This document shows, in pieces, positions 43,156-52,617 of a stretch of 64,000 nt of DNA (position 1 is its first letter; the number at the start of each line of letters is the position of its first letter). This DNA comes from J054 sp965221985 (GTDB lineage Bacteria > Pseudomonadota > Gammaproteobacteria > Steroidobacterales > GCA-2729495), in the NCBI GenBank assembly GCA_965221985.1, contig OZ244928.1, forward strand, positions 868,001-932,000, given 5' to 3'. The notes under the pieces were generated by a model. That model had not been told where the DNA came from. It saw only the letters and a list, made by a program, of their open reading frames with translations, and made no database searches. The translations under genes were made by a program, and so were the position numbers.

Positions 43156-43527
43156 ATGAACAGTCGAACACTCTATGATCGTCTTGGCGGCTACAACGGG
43201 ATTGCCGCTTTTGCGGATGATTTGTTGCCTAGGTTGCAGGCGGATGAGTTATTGGGCCGCTTTTGGGCAAATCGTGGGGCCGACGGCATAGCAAGAGAGA
43301 AGCAACTGCTGATAGATTTCCTTTGCGCCAGTGCGGGCGGGCCGATGTATTACACTGGCCGAGATATGAAAACTTCTCACCAAGGTATGAAAATCAGCGA
43401 AGCTGATTGGGCTAACTTCCTAGCCCATGCGGGCGCTACCATGGAGGCGCTACAAATTCCCAAGCAAGAGTGCGATGAAGTCGCGGCCTTCGTATTGAGC
43501 CTTAAAGATGACATGGTTGAAGCGTAG
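43156..43527 (+). CDS. glbN: Group I truncated haemoglobin
   Basis: 123 residues with GGGAGG upstream of ATG 43156. Small 2-on-2 haem protein that binds oxygen or nitric oxide. LYDRLGGYNGIAAFADDLLP, GGPMYYTGRDM and the proximal His region SHQGMKISEADW match the TrHbN group; Phe/Tyr residues of the distal pocket lie in the B helix. First gene to the right of the accessory island, with normal composition. Confidence 0.9.
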   Translation: MNSRTLYDRLGGYNGIAAFADDLLPRLQADELLGRFWANRGADGIAREKQLLIDFLCASAGGPMYYTGRDMKTSHQGMKISEADWANFLAHAGATMEALQIPKQECDEVAAFVLSLKDDMVEA

Positions 43528-43538
43528 TACTTATTTGC

Positions 43539-43703
43539 GTGGGGTTGGATGGCAATAAAGCCAATAGACCTACGGTATTTCCCACAGCGGGATTAGTTAT
43601 TGGTCTATTGCTGCTGGTTCTGGGAACAGCTATCGCCTTGTTGTGGCCCATGGGCATTCCCTCCCTGCTGACGCAAGTCGAATCTAAAGCTTGGCAGCCT
43701 TGA
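43539..43703 (+). CDS. Possible small single-pass membrane protein
   Basis: 54 codons from GTG 43539 (or TTG 43545). A hydrophobic helix of about 22 residues (LVIGLLLLVLGTAIALLW) is preceded by a polar N-terminus and followed by MGIPSLLTQVESKAW. No family recognised and no clear ribosome site. It fills the gap between glbN and the convergent dehydrogenase gene. Confidence 0.4.
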   Translation: MGLDGNKANRPTVFPTAGLVIGLLLLVLGTAIALLWPMGIPSLLTQVESKAWQP

Positions 43704-43746
43704 AGGTTTCACCGCGCCTGCTGGGCCTATCTCTATAGAAACAATG

Positions 43747-45342
43747 CTAGTGGATTGTTTGCTTTGATTCAGTTGGAATCAAGCGCACGATTTGGGAAGC
43801 GGATTTATGCTCCAGAAGCACATAAAGCTCGCCACTTGCCCCCATTTCAATATCTCGAAAGCGCGCAAGATCTTCGATCAGAACTTCATTGTTTACGACT
43901 TGGTTATCCACGATTTCCATGCGCCGTAGGTCCGTTGCACGCAGTGTGCCCACAATAATGTCGCCCTGCCATTCGGGGAATTCATCGCCCTGGTAAAAGA
44001 TAAAGCTAGAAATGGCCGGCGACGGTGTCATGTCTAGCGCTGGAAAGACCGCATCCTTTGGATCCAACTCGATGCCCGTGGCTTTGGCGCCGTTTACCGG
44101 TCTGCCGTCGTAATTGACGCCCGTGGTGAAGATGGGCCAGCCATAGTTGCCACCGGCGATGAGGCGATTCAACTCGTCGCCTCCGCGTGGACCCATTTCA
44201 GTGTTCCAGTGGTCGCCCGTCGCGGGGTTGTACTCCAAGCCTTGAACGCTACGGTGGCCGTAGGTCCAAATGGCAGGTAGTGCGTTTTCAGTTTCAACAA
44301 ATGGATTGTCTTTCGGAATACGGCCGTCGTCGTGTAGGCGCATGATTTTTCCGTAGGGCAGGTCCAGATCTTGAGTCCCGACGAAGTCCAAGCTGCCCTT
44401 CATGCCAAGGCTGATGTAGACGCGATTTTCGGCATCAAAACTAATTCGGCCGCCGGCCGCCAAATCTGAGGTGTTTGTATAAGTCTCTATATCGGCTTGC
44501 CAAATAATTTCTTCGTCGATCCATTTGCCGTCTTTGATCCGGCCTCGAACCAATCGATTCATAGACACAGCTTGCTTGGCTTTACGACTTAGTGCATTGC
44601 AATCGCTGCAACGATCCGTGTGATGAATATAGATCCAGCCGTTGTCTTGATACTCGGGGTGAATTGCGACATCCAACATCCAACCGAAGCCCATAACTTG
44701 GCCAAGAAATGTGCCGGAGTCGTCGTAGACTGCGGGTGTGCCGCTAATCGCCGCGGATTTTTTTCCATCGGTGGAAATAATGCTGAGGCCGCGCATACGC
44801 TCTGAAAGCAAAATTTGGCCATCGGGTAAGGGGGCAATGGAAAAGGGCATGGGATCCAAGCCATCGGCAATGGTCTCTATGCGAAAACTATGCTTTTCGG
44901 TTTCTATTGGATCACTGGGAATACTGAGCGGGATGTCGTCACGCTTATCGAGAATAGTGGTTCCCTGTCTTTGCTCAGCGACATAGAGGGCCAAATTCCA
45001 AATCTGCCGTTCCTTCAAGGTTTCTGACCAGGCCGGCATGCCGGTCTTGGGGAAGCCTTGGGCTATGTTTTCAGCAATTTCTTTGACTGTATCGCCATGA
45101 CGTAGCTCGATCCCGACTAATGGTGTACCCAGGGGGGCGCCGCGTAGATCTTCGCCATGACAAACAGCGCACTGCTTATTGAACAGTTTAATGAAACCAT
45201 CTTTCATGGGAATCTTGCTCAAAGCTTCCCAGTCGACCTTCGCCGGGTCGAAGCCTTGGGCCACTGCAGGGCCTATATTAAAGCTCAGCGCTAAGAGTAG
45301 TGCTAGAGAAAGTTGGGCTAGTCCACCGGAACGCTTCCGCAT
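43747..45342 (-). CDS. Cytochrome c / PQQ-type soluble sugar dehydrogenase fusion
   Basis: 531 residues, exported (signal peptide about 1-29). An N-terminal c-type cytochrome domain (CAVCH haem site about 58-62, axial Met in TGMPAWSE) is joined to a six-bladed beta-propeller of the glucose/sorbosone dehydrogenase type (MGFGWMLDVAIHPEYQDNG, GHRSVQGLEYNPATGDHWNTEMGPRGGDELNR). The family oxidises aldoses with PQQ; the fused cytochrome would pass electrons on. Substrate unknown. Several Cys in TDRCSDCNALS are unusual for the propeller. Confidence 0.85.
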   Translation of the reverse strand: MRKRSGGLAQLSLALLLALSFNIGPAVAQGFDPAKVDWEALSKIPMKDGFIKLFNKQCAVCHGEDLRGAPLGTPLVGIELRHGDTVKEIAENIAQGFPKTGMPAWSETLKERQIWNLALYVAEQRQGTTILDKRDDIPLSIPSDPIETEKHSFRIETIADGLDPMPFSIAPLPDGQILLSERMRGLSIISTDGKKSAAISGTPAVYDDSGTFLGQVMGFGWMLDVAIHPEYQDNGWIYIHHTDRCSDCNALSRKAKQAVSMNRLVRGRIKDGKWIDEEIIWQADIETYTNTSDLAAGGRISFDAENRVYISLGMKGSLDFVGTQDLDLPYGKIMRLHDDGRIPKDNPFVETENALPAIWTYGHRSVQGLEYNPATGDHWNTEMGPRGGDELNRLIAGGNYGWPIFTTGVNYDGRPVNGAKATGIELDPKDAVFPALDMTPSPAISSFIFYQGDEFPEWQGDIIVGTLRATDLRRMEIVDNQVVNNEVLIEDLARFRDIEMGASGELYVLLEHKSASQIVRLIPTESKQTIH

Positions 45343-45453
45343 CTATGTTCCCCCTGTTAGTCAGTCTGCCGCTGTGCAGTCTATTGTTGTTCGTCGTGAG
45401 ATCGAAGGCAATTTGGCTAACAGACCCTTGATTGATTGGGTGAAAATTGCCTG

Positions 45454-47094
45454 TTAGCGTGGCGGCCGGCCCAAGTACAGTCCCGCGACTCCTGCCAAAC
45501 CCATCAGCCAGCCTAGCCAGGCCGGGCTAGCCGCTAGCCCGATGAGCAATGCACCGGCTACCAGTGCTGCGGCGCCGGCAATTAGGCGGAACTGCCGCGC
45601 TTCGCGCTCGCGCATCACGCGTGGATCGGGTAGCGGCAGGCGGCCGTCCTGCTCTAGCACTTGGTCGACGAGTTTTCGGGCAACCGTGGGTAAACGCTCT
45701 AAGCTGTAGCGAACATCTGGAATATCGCGAATGATTCTTTGTGCCGTCGCTTTCGGTCCGGTTTGTTCGGCCATCCACCGTTTCAGCACGGGCTGGCCAG
45801 TTTCCCAAAGGTCTAGGTCGGGATAGAGGTCTCTACCAAGACCTTCAATTTGCACCAAAGTCTTCTGCAGCAAGATTAACTGTGGTTGCACTTCCATATT
45901 GAAACGACGGGCCACTTGAAAGAGACGAATCAAAACATGTCCAAAGGAAATATCTTTTAGCGGCTTATTGAAAATAGGTTCGCATACCGTGCGAATGGCG
46001 GATTCTAGTTCATCGACGCGCGTATCGGGAGGCACCCAACCAGAATTAACATGCAATTGAGCTACGCGGTGATAGTTGCGATCAAAAAACGCCAAAAAGT
46101 TTTCAGCAAGGTAACGGCGGTCGCGGTCTTCTAGCGTCCCGACAATACCAAAATCCACTGCCGCATAGCGCGGGTTTTCAGGGTCCTCGACATCAACGAA
46201 GATATTGCCGGGATGCATATCGGCATGAAAAAAATTATCCCGAAAGACTTGAGTAAAAAATATTTCTACACCATTGGCGGCCAGTTTCGCGATATCGGCA
46301 CCGGCTTGCTGTAATCGCGGCATATCGCTGATGGGAATGCCGTGAATGCGTTCCATCACCATGACTTGTTCGCGGCAGTAGTCCCAATAAACTTCAGGCA
46401 CGTAGATTTGCGCGGAACCTTTGAAATTTCGCCTGAGCTGCGCGGCGTTCGCAGCTTCGCGGAGTAAGTCCAACTCGTTGTAGATGGTTTTTTCGTATTC
46501 AGCAACCACTTCCACGGGGCGTAGACGCTGACCGTCAGCCCAGTATCGCTGGGCGAGCTTGGCCATGGTATAGAGCACTTCGATATCGCGTTCTATCTGT
46601 TCCCGGACCTTGGGTCGCAGCACTTTGACAATGGCTTCTTCGCCGTCTTTCAGGCGCGCCACATGTACCTGGGCAATCGAAGCAGCTGCTAGCGCTTCGG
46701 GTTCAAATTTCTCGAACACTTCCTTGATAGGCCGGCGATAGGCAGCTTCAATGGCCGCGATGGCTTGTTCGCCGGGAAAAGGCGGCACTTGGTCCTGTAA
46801 TTTTGCGAGTTCTTTGCCGATGTCTTCGGGTAGCAGGTCTTGCCGCGTCGACAGAGATTGGCCGAACTTCACAAAAATTGGGCCTAGTTCTTCTAGCGCC
46901 TCACGGATGCGAACAGCCCGCGGCTTATCTGCTTCCCGTCGTCCCCAGCTACTGGGCGATAGCAAGAACAAAAATCGCGCCGGACGCAGCATATGTGTCG
47001 AGGTAATGAAATCATCCAGGCCATGACGAATTAGTACGCCTTGAATGGCGAGGAGCCGAAACAATAATCGTGGGTTAAAAAGGCCGCTTTTCAA
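45454..47094 (-). CDS. ubiB: UbiB, ATPase/kinase-like protein of ubiquinone synthesis
   Basis: 546 residues. Atypical protein-kinase-like ATPase required for coenzyme Q assembly. KxGQ motif in FVKFGQSLSTRQDLLP, the Ala-rich loop AAASIAQVH and the catalytic HADMHPGNIF with DFG-like VDFGIVG are intact. Two C-terminal membrane helices (about 500-540) anchor it in the inner membrane. It overlaps ubiJ by 4 bases; order ubiE-ubiJ-ubiB as in E. coli. Confidence 0.95.
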   Translation of the reverse strand: MKSGLFNPRLLFRLLAIQGVLIRHGLDDFITSTHMLRPARFLFLLSPSSWGRREADKPRAVRIREALEELGPIFVKFGQSLSTRQDLLPEDIGKELAKLQDQVPPFPGEQAIAAIEAAYRRPIKEVFEKFEPEALAAASIAQVHVARLKDGEEAIVKVLRPKVREQIERDIEVLYTMAKLAQRYWADGQRLRPVEVVAEYEKTIYNELDLLREAANAAQLRRNFKGSAQIYVPEVYWDYCREQVMVMERIHGIPISDMPRLQQAGADIAKLAANGVEIFFTQVFRDNFFHADMHPGNIFVDVEDPENPRYAAVDFGIVGTLEDRDRRYLAENFLAFFDRNYHRVAQLHVNSGWVPPDTRVDELESAIRTVCEPIFNKPLKDISFGHVLIRLFQVARRFNMEVQPQLILLQKTLVQIEGLGRDLYPDLDLWETGQPVLKRWMAEQTGPKATAQRIIRDIPDVRYSLERLPTVARKLVDQVLEQDGRLPLPDPRVMREREARQFRLIAGAAALVAGALLIGLAASPAWLGWLMGLAGVAGLYLGRPPR

Positions 47095-47696
47095 GACTTC
47101 ATCTGCCTGTACAAGTGTTGAATACGCGCCTCGGCACGCTCGACCGCAGTTGAGAAATTGTCCACCGCATCCAAATATTCTTGGACTTCGGTGCGCGTGG
47201 GTAAGTCGCGGCGCTCCTCGCGCAAATACTCAGACAGGCTGCGGCCAAGGCTGCGCTTTGCTTGCTTGCCCCAATCACGGAGTCCGCGGGCAGCATTGCC
47301 GAGCTGGTGCGCGGGCACATCGCCAAGGATTTTGGCCAGCTCCTCTTCGGGATCGGGGCGTGCCATGGTGAAAAGAGCGCGGAACTGCTCGGCGATTTCG
47401 GGATCGCCATCCATGTGCACCGCGCCTGAACGCAATATGTCTTCCGGGTCGCTCACCAGCAAACGCGCAATTCCCAATGCGCCACCTCGCAGTTCGACAT
47501 CGGCTTGCTCCGCATCATCATGCTTGGCCACGACAAGAGCCCCGGATTGAACTACGAGTCGCATTCGAGTCTCTGGCGGTTGTAGAACGATGCTCAAGCT
47601 ACGGCCTTCCAAGGCCTTGCATAGACCCCGAGCGCTAGATGAATCTTTGATGCCCCGATTAAAGAGAGCGGTAATAGGCTCCAGTAAGGAATTCAT
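47091..47696 (-). CDS. ubiJ: UbiJ, SCP2-domain accessory factor of ubiquinone synthesis
   Basis: 201 residues from ATG 47696, 1 base downstream of the ubiE stop on the minus strand; a longer frame into ubiE is not used. N-terminal SCP2 lipid-binding domain (MNSLLEPITALFNRGI to about residue 115) and a C-terminal coiled coil. It forms with UbiK the scaffold on which the hydroxylases act. Confidence 0.9.
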   Translation of the reverse strand: MNSLLEPITALFNRGIKDSSSARGLCKALEGRSLSIVLQPPETRMRLVVQSGALVVAKHDDAEQADVELRGGALGIARLLVSDPEDILRSGAVHMDGDPEIAEQFRALFTMARPDPEEELAKILGDVPAHQLGNAARGLRDWGKQAKRSLGRSLSEYLREERRDLPTRTEVQEYLDAVDNFSTAVERAEARIQHLYRQMKS

Positions 47697-47697
47697 A

Positions 47698-48450
47698 TCA
47701 GTAGCGCTGACCGATATGCAGGGCGACGATACCACCACTGAGATTGTGATATCGGCAGTCCTCGAGACCGGCGGATCGCATCATATCCAGCAATTCATCT
47801 TGGGCAGGGTGCATTCTTATGGACTCTGCAAGATATCGATAGCTTGCGGCGTCGCCGGCAACCATTTCGCCTAAGGTTGGCAGTACTTTGAATGAATAAA
47901 GATCATAGACCGGCTTCAATAGGTCTAAGACAGGCCGAGAAAACTCCAATACCAACAGTCGCCCGCCCGGTTTTAGGACGCGCGACATTTCTTCCAGTGC
48001 CATTGTTTTATGCGTCACATTGCGCAGTCCAAAACCTATGGTCACACAGTGGAAACAAGCATCAATAAAGGGCAACTTTTCCGCATTGACTTGCGCAAGC
48101 TGGACATTAGCGACGATACCCCGGTCCAGCAGCCGCCTGTTGCCTTCAGCCAGCATCGCGGCGTTGATATCGGTGAGCAGAACACGGCCTCTAGAGCCCA
48201 CTTGACGACTCATGCCGGCAGTCAGATCGCCAGTGCCCCCGGCCACATCAAGGGCCTGCTGGCCCGGACGCAGACCTGTCCGCGCCAGCGCGAATCGCTT
48301 CCAATGTCGATGTAGCCCAACCGACATCAGATCGTTCATGATGTCGTACTTGCTCGCAACTGAATTGAATACGTCGCGCACGCGCCGGGATTTTTCTGGC
48401 GTGGCGACGTTTTCGAAGCCGAAATGGGTGGTTTCTTCTGATTCGTTCAT
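47698..48450 (-). CDS. ubiE: UbiE, C-methyltransferase of ubiquinone/menaquinone synthesis
   Basis: 250 residues from ATG 48450. SAM-dependent methylation of demethoxy-ubiquinol/demethylmenaquinol. N-terminal THFGFENVATPEKSRRV, VFNSVASKYDIMNDLMSVG, SAM loop LDVAGGTGD, and the Ubie signatures CVTIGFGLRNVTHKTMALEEM and GGRLLVLEFS. First gene of ubiE-ubiJ-ubiB. Confidence 0.96.
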   Translation of the reverse strand: MNESEETTHFGFENVATPEKSRRVRDVFNSVASKYDIMNDLMSVGLHRHWKRFALARTGLRPGQQALDVAGGTGDLTAGMSRQVGSRGRVLLTDINAAMLAEGNRRLLDRGIVANVQLAQVNAEKLPFIDACFHCVTIGFGLRNVTHKTMALEEMSRVLKPGGRLLVLEFSRPVLDLLKPVYDLYSFKVLPTLGEMVAGDAASYRYLAESIRMHPAQDELLDMMRSAGLEDCRYHNLSGGIVALHIGQRY

Positions 48451-48631
48451 GGGTCTGTCCGGCGGCACATTCTACCTGCTCTGTAGGGCGCCGGGGGGCG
48501 GTGTTTGTCGCCGGTGAGTCTGATCTCGCCAAGGACCTGGACCAACAGAGTGGTTAGACAAGGTTTTGGTTCGCCACCGCCGTCACACTGACCGTTTTGC
48601 TCTGCTTAGGCGTAAGAATTTGACTGCAAGA

Positions 48632-49519
48632 TCAAGCGCTCGCGTTGTGCCGCAGGCTCCGATAGCTCAACAGTATGCAAGCGCAGGCTATCCCGAATAG
48701 GCTCATGATCACCGGATATTCCAGCGGGCGGACCCAGAATTCAGGAATCATTCCGAAGGCCGCGGCACTTTCCACGAGGACCCACCAGCAACCCACGGTG
48801 GGAATGGCATAGCGCAAGGCAGGTCCAGCCACACGCAGCTGCATGAGTTTCCAAAGCAAATAACTGCCCCAGAGCGCTAAGAGTAATAAGATTGCCATTG
48901 TAATGGGGTTGTCCGGGCCGAGAATTCGTGGATCGAATATCAATATATTTAAAACGTAAAAGAACCAAACCACGAATAAATATTCCAAACAGGCGATTCT
49001 AGAATACTGTCGCTTGTAACCTGGCGTGCGTTTAGCTGGCCATATGCGCAAATTTCTGTGAAACCATAGAAACATGCGGCAATGAGTATCCTTATTCGAG
49101 CCCATCATGATGACGAGCATGAGCATCAACACCACCGATGCTTCGATCATCAATAGGCCGGGTGTAAACAGAGTAAAGCCCTGCCATTTCAATGGCTGAA
49201 TGTTTAGTAGGGTCGCAAAGCCGTTGAAGCCGGCTTCTACCCAGCCCGTCCAGATCAGCGATCCGGCGAGCAAACCCATCAGGCTCGCCGTGACTTCATC
49301 ATGCTTAAAGCCACGCCACATGATAAATACGCCGAAGGCGCCGACGAAAAAGGAAGCAAGTAGTTGTATGGGATCGGCCAGTAGCTCGTGCATTAATATC
49401 ATTAAGCTGTGGGCCACCGGCCGCCAAGATAAAATCACCGCGAAGGCCAACAGCCCGAGCAGAGGTGGCCGGGTTGTGGATTTGATCCAAGGTCGAAAGC
49501 GAGTCTTGATCTCAGTCAT
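48632..49519 (-). CDS. Uncharacterised multi-pass membrane protein
   Basis: 295 residues from ATG 49519 (TTG 49531 would add four). Seven or eight hydrophobic helices; a polar loop in the middle (NKDTHCRMFLWFHRNLRIW). No known family recognised. It stands alone between ubiE and hslU on the minus strand, with 181 and 155 bases of non-coding DNA on its two sides. Confidence 0.65.
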   Translation of the reverse strand: MTEIKTRFRPWIKSTTRPPLLGLLAFAVILSWRPVAHSLMILMHELLADPIQLLASFFVGAFGVFIMWRGFKHDEVTASLMGLLAGSLIWTGWVEAGFNGFATLLNIQPLKWQGFTLFTPGLLMIEASVVLMLMLVIMMGSNKDTHCRMFLWFHRNLRIWPAKRTPGYKRQYSRIACLEYLFVVWFFYVLNILIFDPRILGPDNPITMAILLLLALWGSYLLWKLMQLRVAGPALRYAIPTVGCWWVLVESAAAFGMIPEFWVRPLEYPVIMSLFGIACACILLSYRSLRHNASA

Positions 49520-49674
49520 CGTATTCGGCAAAGTCCGGCCGGTGATGCATCGACGATAACCCGACAGCGGGTGCTACGAAAAGCTTTTTGCGTCCACTTC
49601 GCAATCAGCTCGATCGCAAAACGGTCGTCCACGGTTCCATGGTGGCTGCGTTTTCGCGATCGCGGGCGAGCAAG

Positions 49675-51003
49675 CTAGAGGATATAGCGGCTCAAGTCCT
49701 CGTCTTCCGCCAATGCACCCAGGTGTGTTTCCACATATTTAGCATCAACGGTCAAGGCATCACCTTGGCGGTCGGCAGCTTCGAAGGATAAATTGTCCAA
49801 CAAGCGTTCTAGCACCGTGTGCAGTCGGCGGGCACCAATATTTTCGTTTTGTTCATTCACCCGGTAGGCGATATCCGCGAGTTTCCGCACACCAGAGTCA
49901 GCAAAACTTAGGCTCACACCCTCCGTGGCTAGCAAGGCTTGATACTGCTCGCAGAGTGACGCATCGGGCTCCGTCAAGATCCGCACAAAATCATCCGCTG
50001 TAAGTGCCTTAAGTTCCACGCGAATGGGAAAGCGGCCCTGCAATTCCGGAATCAAATCTGCTGGCTTGGTCACATGAAATGCACCGGAGGCAATAAACAA
50101 AATATGGTCGGTTTTCACCAGACCGTGTTTGGTCGTAACGGTGCAACCTTCAACTAGTGGGAGAAGATCACGTTGCACACCTTCCCGTGATACGTCCGCA
50201 CCACTTGTTTCAGCACGTCGTGCCACTTTGTCGATTTCATCGATAAATACGATGCCATTTTCTTCGACGTTTTCAATGGCCGTGAGCTTTATTTCTTCGT
50301 CGTTGACGAGTTTTCCGGCCTCTTCCTCAACCAAGAGCTTAAAGGCGTCACCAACGCGTAGCTTGCGGCTACTCCTTTTGTTACTGCCCAAGTTTTGAAA
50401 CATGCCCTGCAGCTGGCTGGTCATTTCCTCCATGCCCGGCGGAGCCATGATTTCAACACCCACGCTCATGGCCTGTACTTCAATTTCGACTTCTTTGTCG
50501 TCGAGTTTGCCTTCGCGGAACATTTTGCGGAATTTTTGCCGAGTATCCGATTCTTCGGGCTTATCGGCTTGGCCCAATGTGTTGGCCGGTGGCGGTAATA
50601 GGGCATCGAGTATGCGATCTTCCGCTGCATCTTCCGCACGATGGCGGACTTTCTCAAGTGCTGTCTCGCGCGTTAGCTTAATAGATACATCGGCAAGGTC
50701 GCGAATGATGCTATCGACCTCGCGGCCCACATAACCGACTTCCGTAAACTTGGTCGCTTCGACTTTGATGAATGGTGCTTTAGCAAGATTGGCTAAGCGA
50801 CGGGCGATTTCAGTCTTGCCCACGCCGGTGGGCCCCATCATCAATATGTTTTTCGGTGTTATTTCATTACGCAATTCTTCGTCGACCTGCATGCGTCGCC
50901 AGCGGTTTCGCAATGCAATAGCGACAGCGCGTTTGGCGTCATCCTGGCCAATAATATGCTTGTCCAATTCCTGGACAATTTCCCGTGGTGTCATTTGGGA
51001 CAT
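49675..51003 (-). CDS. hslU: HslU, ATPase subunit of the HslVU protease
   Basis: 442 residues. AAA+ unfoldase that feeds the HslV chamber. Walker A GPTGVGKT, Walker B IVFIDEIDK, intermediate domain about 110-240, sensor motif and the C-terminal EDLSRYIL tail that docks into HslV. It follows hslV after 15 bases. Confidence 0.96.
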   Translation of the reverse strand: MSQMTPREIVQELDKHIIGQDDAKRAVAIALRNRWRRMQVDEELRNEITPKNILMMGPTGVGKTEIARRLANLAKAPFIKVEATKFTEVGYVGREVDSIIRDLADVSIKLTRETALEKVRHRAEDAAEDRILDALLPPPANTLGQADKPEESDTRQKFRKMFREGKLDDKEVEIEVQAMSVGVEIMAPPGMEEMTSQLQGMFQNLGSNKRSSRKLRVGDAFKLLVEEEAGKLVNDEEIKLTAIENVEENGIVFIDEIDKVARRAETSGADVSREGVQRDLLPLVEGCTVTTKHGLVKTDHILFIASGAFHVTKPADLIPELQGRFPIRVELKALTADDFVRILTEPDASLCEQYQALLATEGVSLSFADSGVRKLADIAYRVNEQNENIGARRLHTVLERLLDNLSFEAADRQGDALTVDAKYVETHLGALAEDEDLSRYIL

Positions 51004-51018
51004 ATGGATTCCTGTGCC

Positions 51019-51561
51019 TTATTCGTTCGCCGTCAGCGTTTCCACGACGAGATTGGTATTGGTGTAAACACAAATGGCGGCGGCGATGTCCAAGGCCTTG
51101 TGGACTATCTCTTCCGCCGTCAATTCTGTGTTGTCTAGCAAGGCGCGGGCCGCAGCTTGGGCGAAGGGTCCGCCAGAGCCGATGGCCATGAGGTCATCTT
51201 CGGGCTCGATGACATCGCCGTTGCCAGAAATAATGAGGGAGGTATCCCGGTCCGCGACACAAAGCAAGGCTTCCAGTCGCCGCAGTCGCCGGTCGGTGCG
51301 CCAGTCTTTCGCCAGCTCTATGGCCGCTCGAGTGAGATTGCCATATTGCTCTAGTTTGGCCTCGAAGAGTTCAAATAGCGTGAAGGCATCGGCCGTGCCG
51401 CCGGCAAAGCCAGCAATGACTCTGCCGTTGGCTAAGCGACGGACCTTGCGGGCATTGCCCTTCATGATGGTATTGCCCATGCTGACCTGGCCGTCACCGG
51501 CGACGGCGACGGTGTCGCCGCGCCGAACCGACACAATGGTCGTGCCGCGATACTGATCCAT
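51019..51561 (-). CDS. hslV: HslV, proteolytic subunit of the HslVU protease
   Basis: 180 residues. N-terminal threonine peptidase: catalytic Thr of TTIVSVRRGD is exposed after removal of a six-residue propeptide (MDQYRG). GDGQVSMGNTIMKGNARKVRR and GSGGPFAQAAARAL are typical. xerC lies 90 bases upstream; a heat-shock promoter was looked for there without success. Confidence 0.96.
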   Translation of the reverse strand: MDQYRGTTIVSVRRGDTVAVAGDGQVSMGNTIMKGNARKVRRLANGRVIAGFAGGTADAFTLFELFEAKLEQYGNLTRAAIELAKDWRTDRRLRRLEALLCVADRDTSLIISGNGDVIEPEDDLMAIGSGGPFAQAAARALLDNTELTAEEIVHKALDIAAAICVYTNTNLVVETLTANE

Positions 51562-51651
51562 GCTGTGTTCCTCAATGACTGCGGCTGGTTTGCGAAGAAC
51601 GTTAACGGTCGCCAGCGCTAAATTCCAGACGAGTTTTTGCGCTTTAGATCC

Positions 51652-52566
51652 TCAAGCTTTGTTCTTGCCGCGCCGATGCGCGCGCGGATGCGCTTGATCA
51701 TATATTTGGGCCAAATGTTGAAAATCAAGGTGGGTATAAATCTGTGTGGTACTGATGTCGGCATGGCCCAGCATTTCCTGCACGCCGCGCAGGTCACCGC
51801 TGGATTCCAGCATGTGCGTGGCGAAGCTATGCCGAAATAAGTGCGGATAGACCCGCTTGGGTAAGCCCGCTTTGCGCGCCCAGTGCCGGACCCGAGTTTG
51901 CACCACCCGCGGGCTGATGCGCCGACCGCGGGTGCCCACAAACAGGGCAATTTCATCCGTCCGGGCCATTTCTCCCCGCGCTTTGAGCCATGACCGCAAT
52001 GCACTAAGAGCCCGGCGGCCCACGGGTACAACACGGGTCTTATTGCCCTTTCCCGTCACGCGGACGGTTGCTTCGGCGAGATCGACATCCCCGGGATCTA
52101 GCCCAATGAGTTCGGCCAGGCGCAGTCCCGAAGAGTAGAGCAATTCCAGGATAGCGCGATCGCGGCAGGTCAAAGCATCATCGCCGGTGATTTCCAAAAG
52201 TTTTGCCATCTGGTCTACGTCGAGGGTGTCCGGTAAGTTGCGGGCCGCCTTCGGCGCGGATACATCGTCGCCCGGGTTGGCCTTGAGTTCGCCTTCGCGC
52301 ACCAAGTAGTTCATGAAGCTGCGCGCACCGGATAAGCGCCGTTGAACACTACGTGGGCTCAGCCCCTTGGCATGACTCACCGCCGCGAAGCGGCGCAGAT
52401 GATGTTTTTTCAAGTCGGTCCAATGCGCAACTCCCGCCGCCTCACAAAACTCCATCAAGCATTGTAGGTCTCGCCGATAAGCGGCGACGGTATGCGGCGA
52501 CAAGCGTCGCTCTAACTCTAGATGTTGGAGAAAGTCAGTGATCAGGGAAGACTGATCTTGTTGCAT
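51652..52566 (-). CDS. xerC: Tyrosine recombinase XerC
   Basis: 304 residues. Resolves chromosome dimers at dif with XerD. Catalytic Arg in SSGLRLAELIGL, His-x-x-Arg in HLFRHSFATH, His in LGHADIS and Tyr in TTQIYTHLD. The SAM-like N-terminal domain begins ITDFLQHLELERRLSPHT. Operon dapF-DUF484-xerC-hslV-hslU. XerC rather than XerD is inferred from the neighbours. Confidence 0.92.
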   Translation of the reverse strand: MQQDQSSLITDFLQHLELERRLSPHTVAAYRRDLQCLMEFCEAAGVAHWTDLKKHHLRRFAAVSHAKGLSPRSVQRRLSGARSFMNYLVREGELKANPGDDVSAPKAARNLPDTLDVDQMAKLLEITGDDALTCRDRAILELLYSSGLRLAELIGLDPGDVDLAEATVRVTGKGNKTRVVPVGRRALSALRSWLKARGEMARTDEIALFVGTRGRRISPRVVQTRVRHWARKAGLPKRVYPHLFRHSFATHMLESSGDLRGVQEMLGHADISTTQIYTHLDFQHLAQIYDQAHPRAHRRGKNKA

Positions 52567-52617
52567 GCTTGCTTAGCGTGTTTTGGCGCAACCATGGAGC
52601 CGGCGGCGCTTCATCTG

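Noticed and set aside
51562..51651. Heat-shock (sigma-32) promoter before hslV
   Set aside because: A CTTGAG sequence is present near the xerC end on the minus strand, but no CCCCAT-like -10 box follows at the right distance.
51618..52034. 138-codon minus-strand frame inside xerC
   Set aside because: Overlaps xerC in another phase; XerC catalytic residues are intact in the chosen frame.
51652..52566. xerC as a mobile integrase
   Set aside because: Its position in dapF-DUF484-xerC-hslVU and normal length show it is the chromosomal recombinase, not part of an element.
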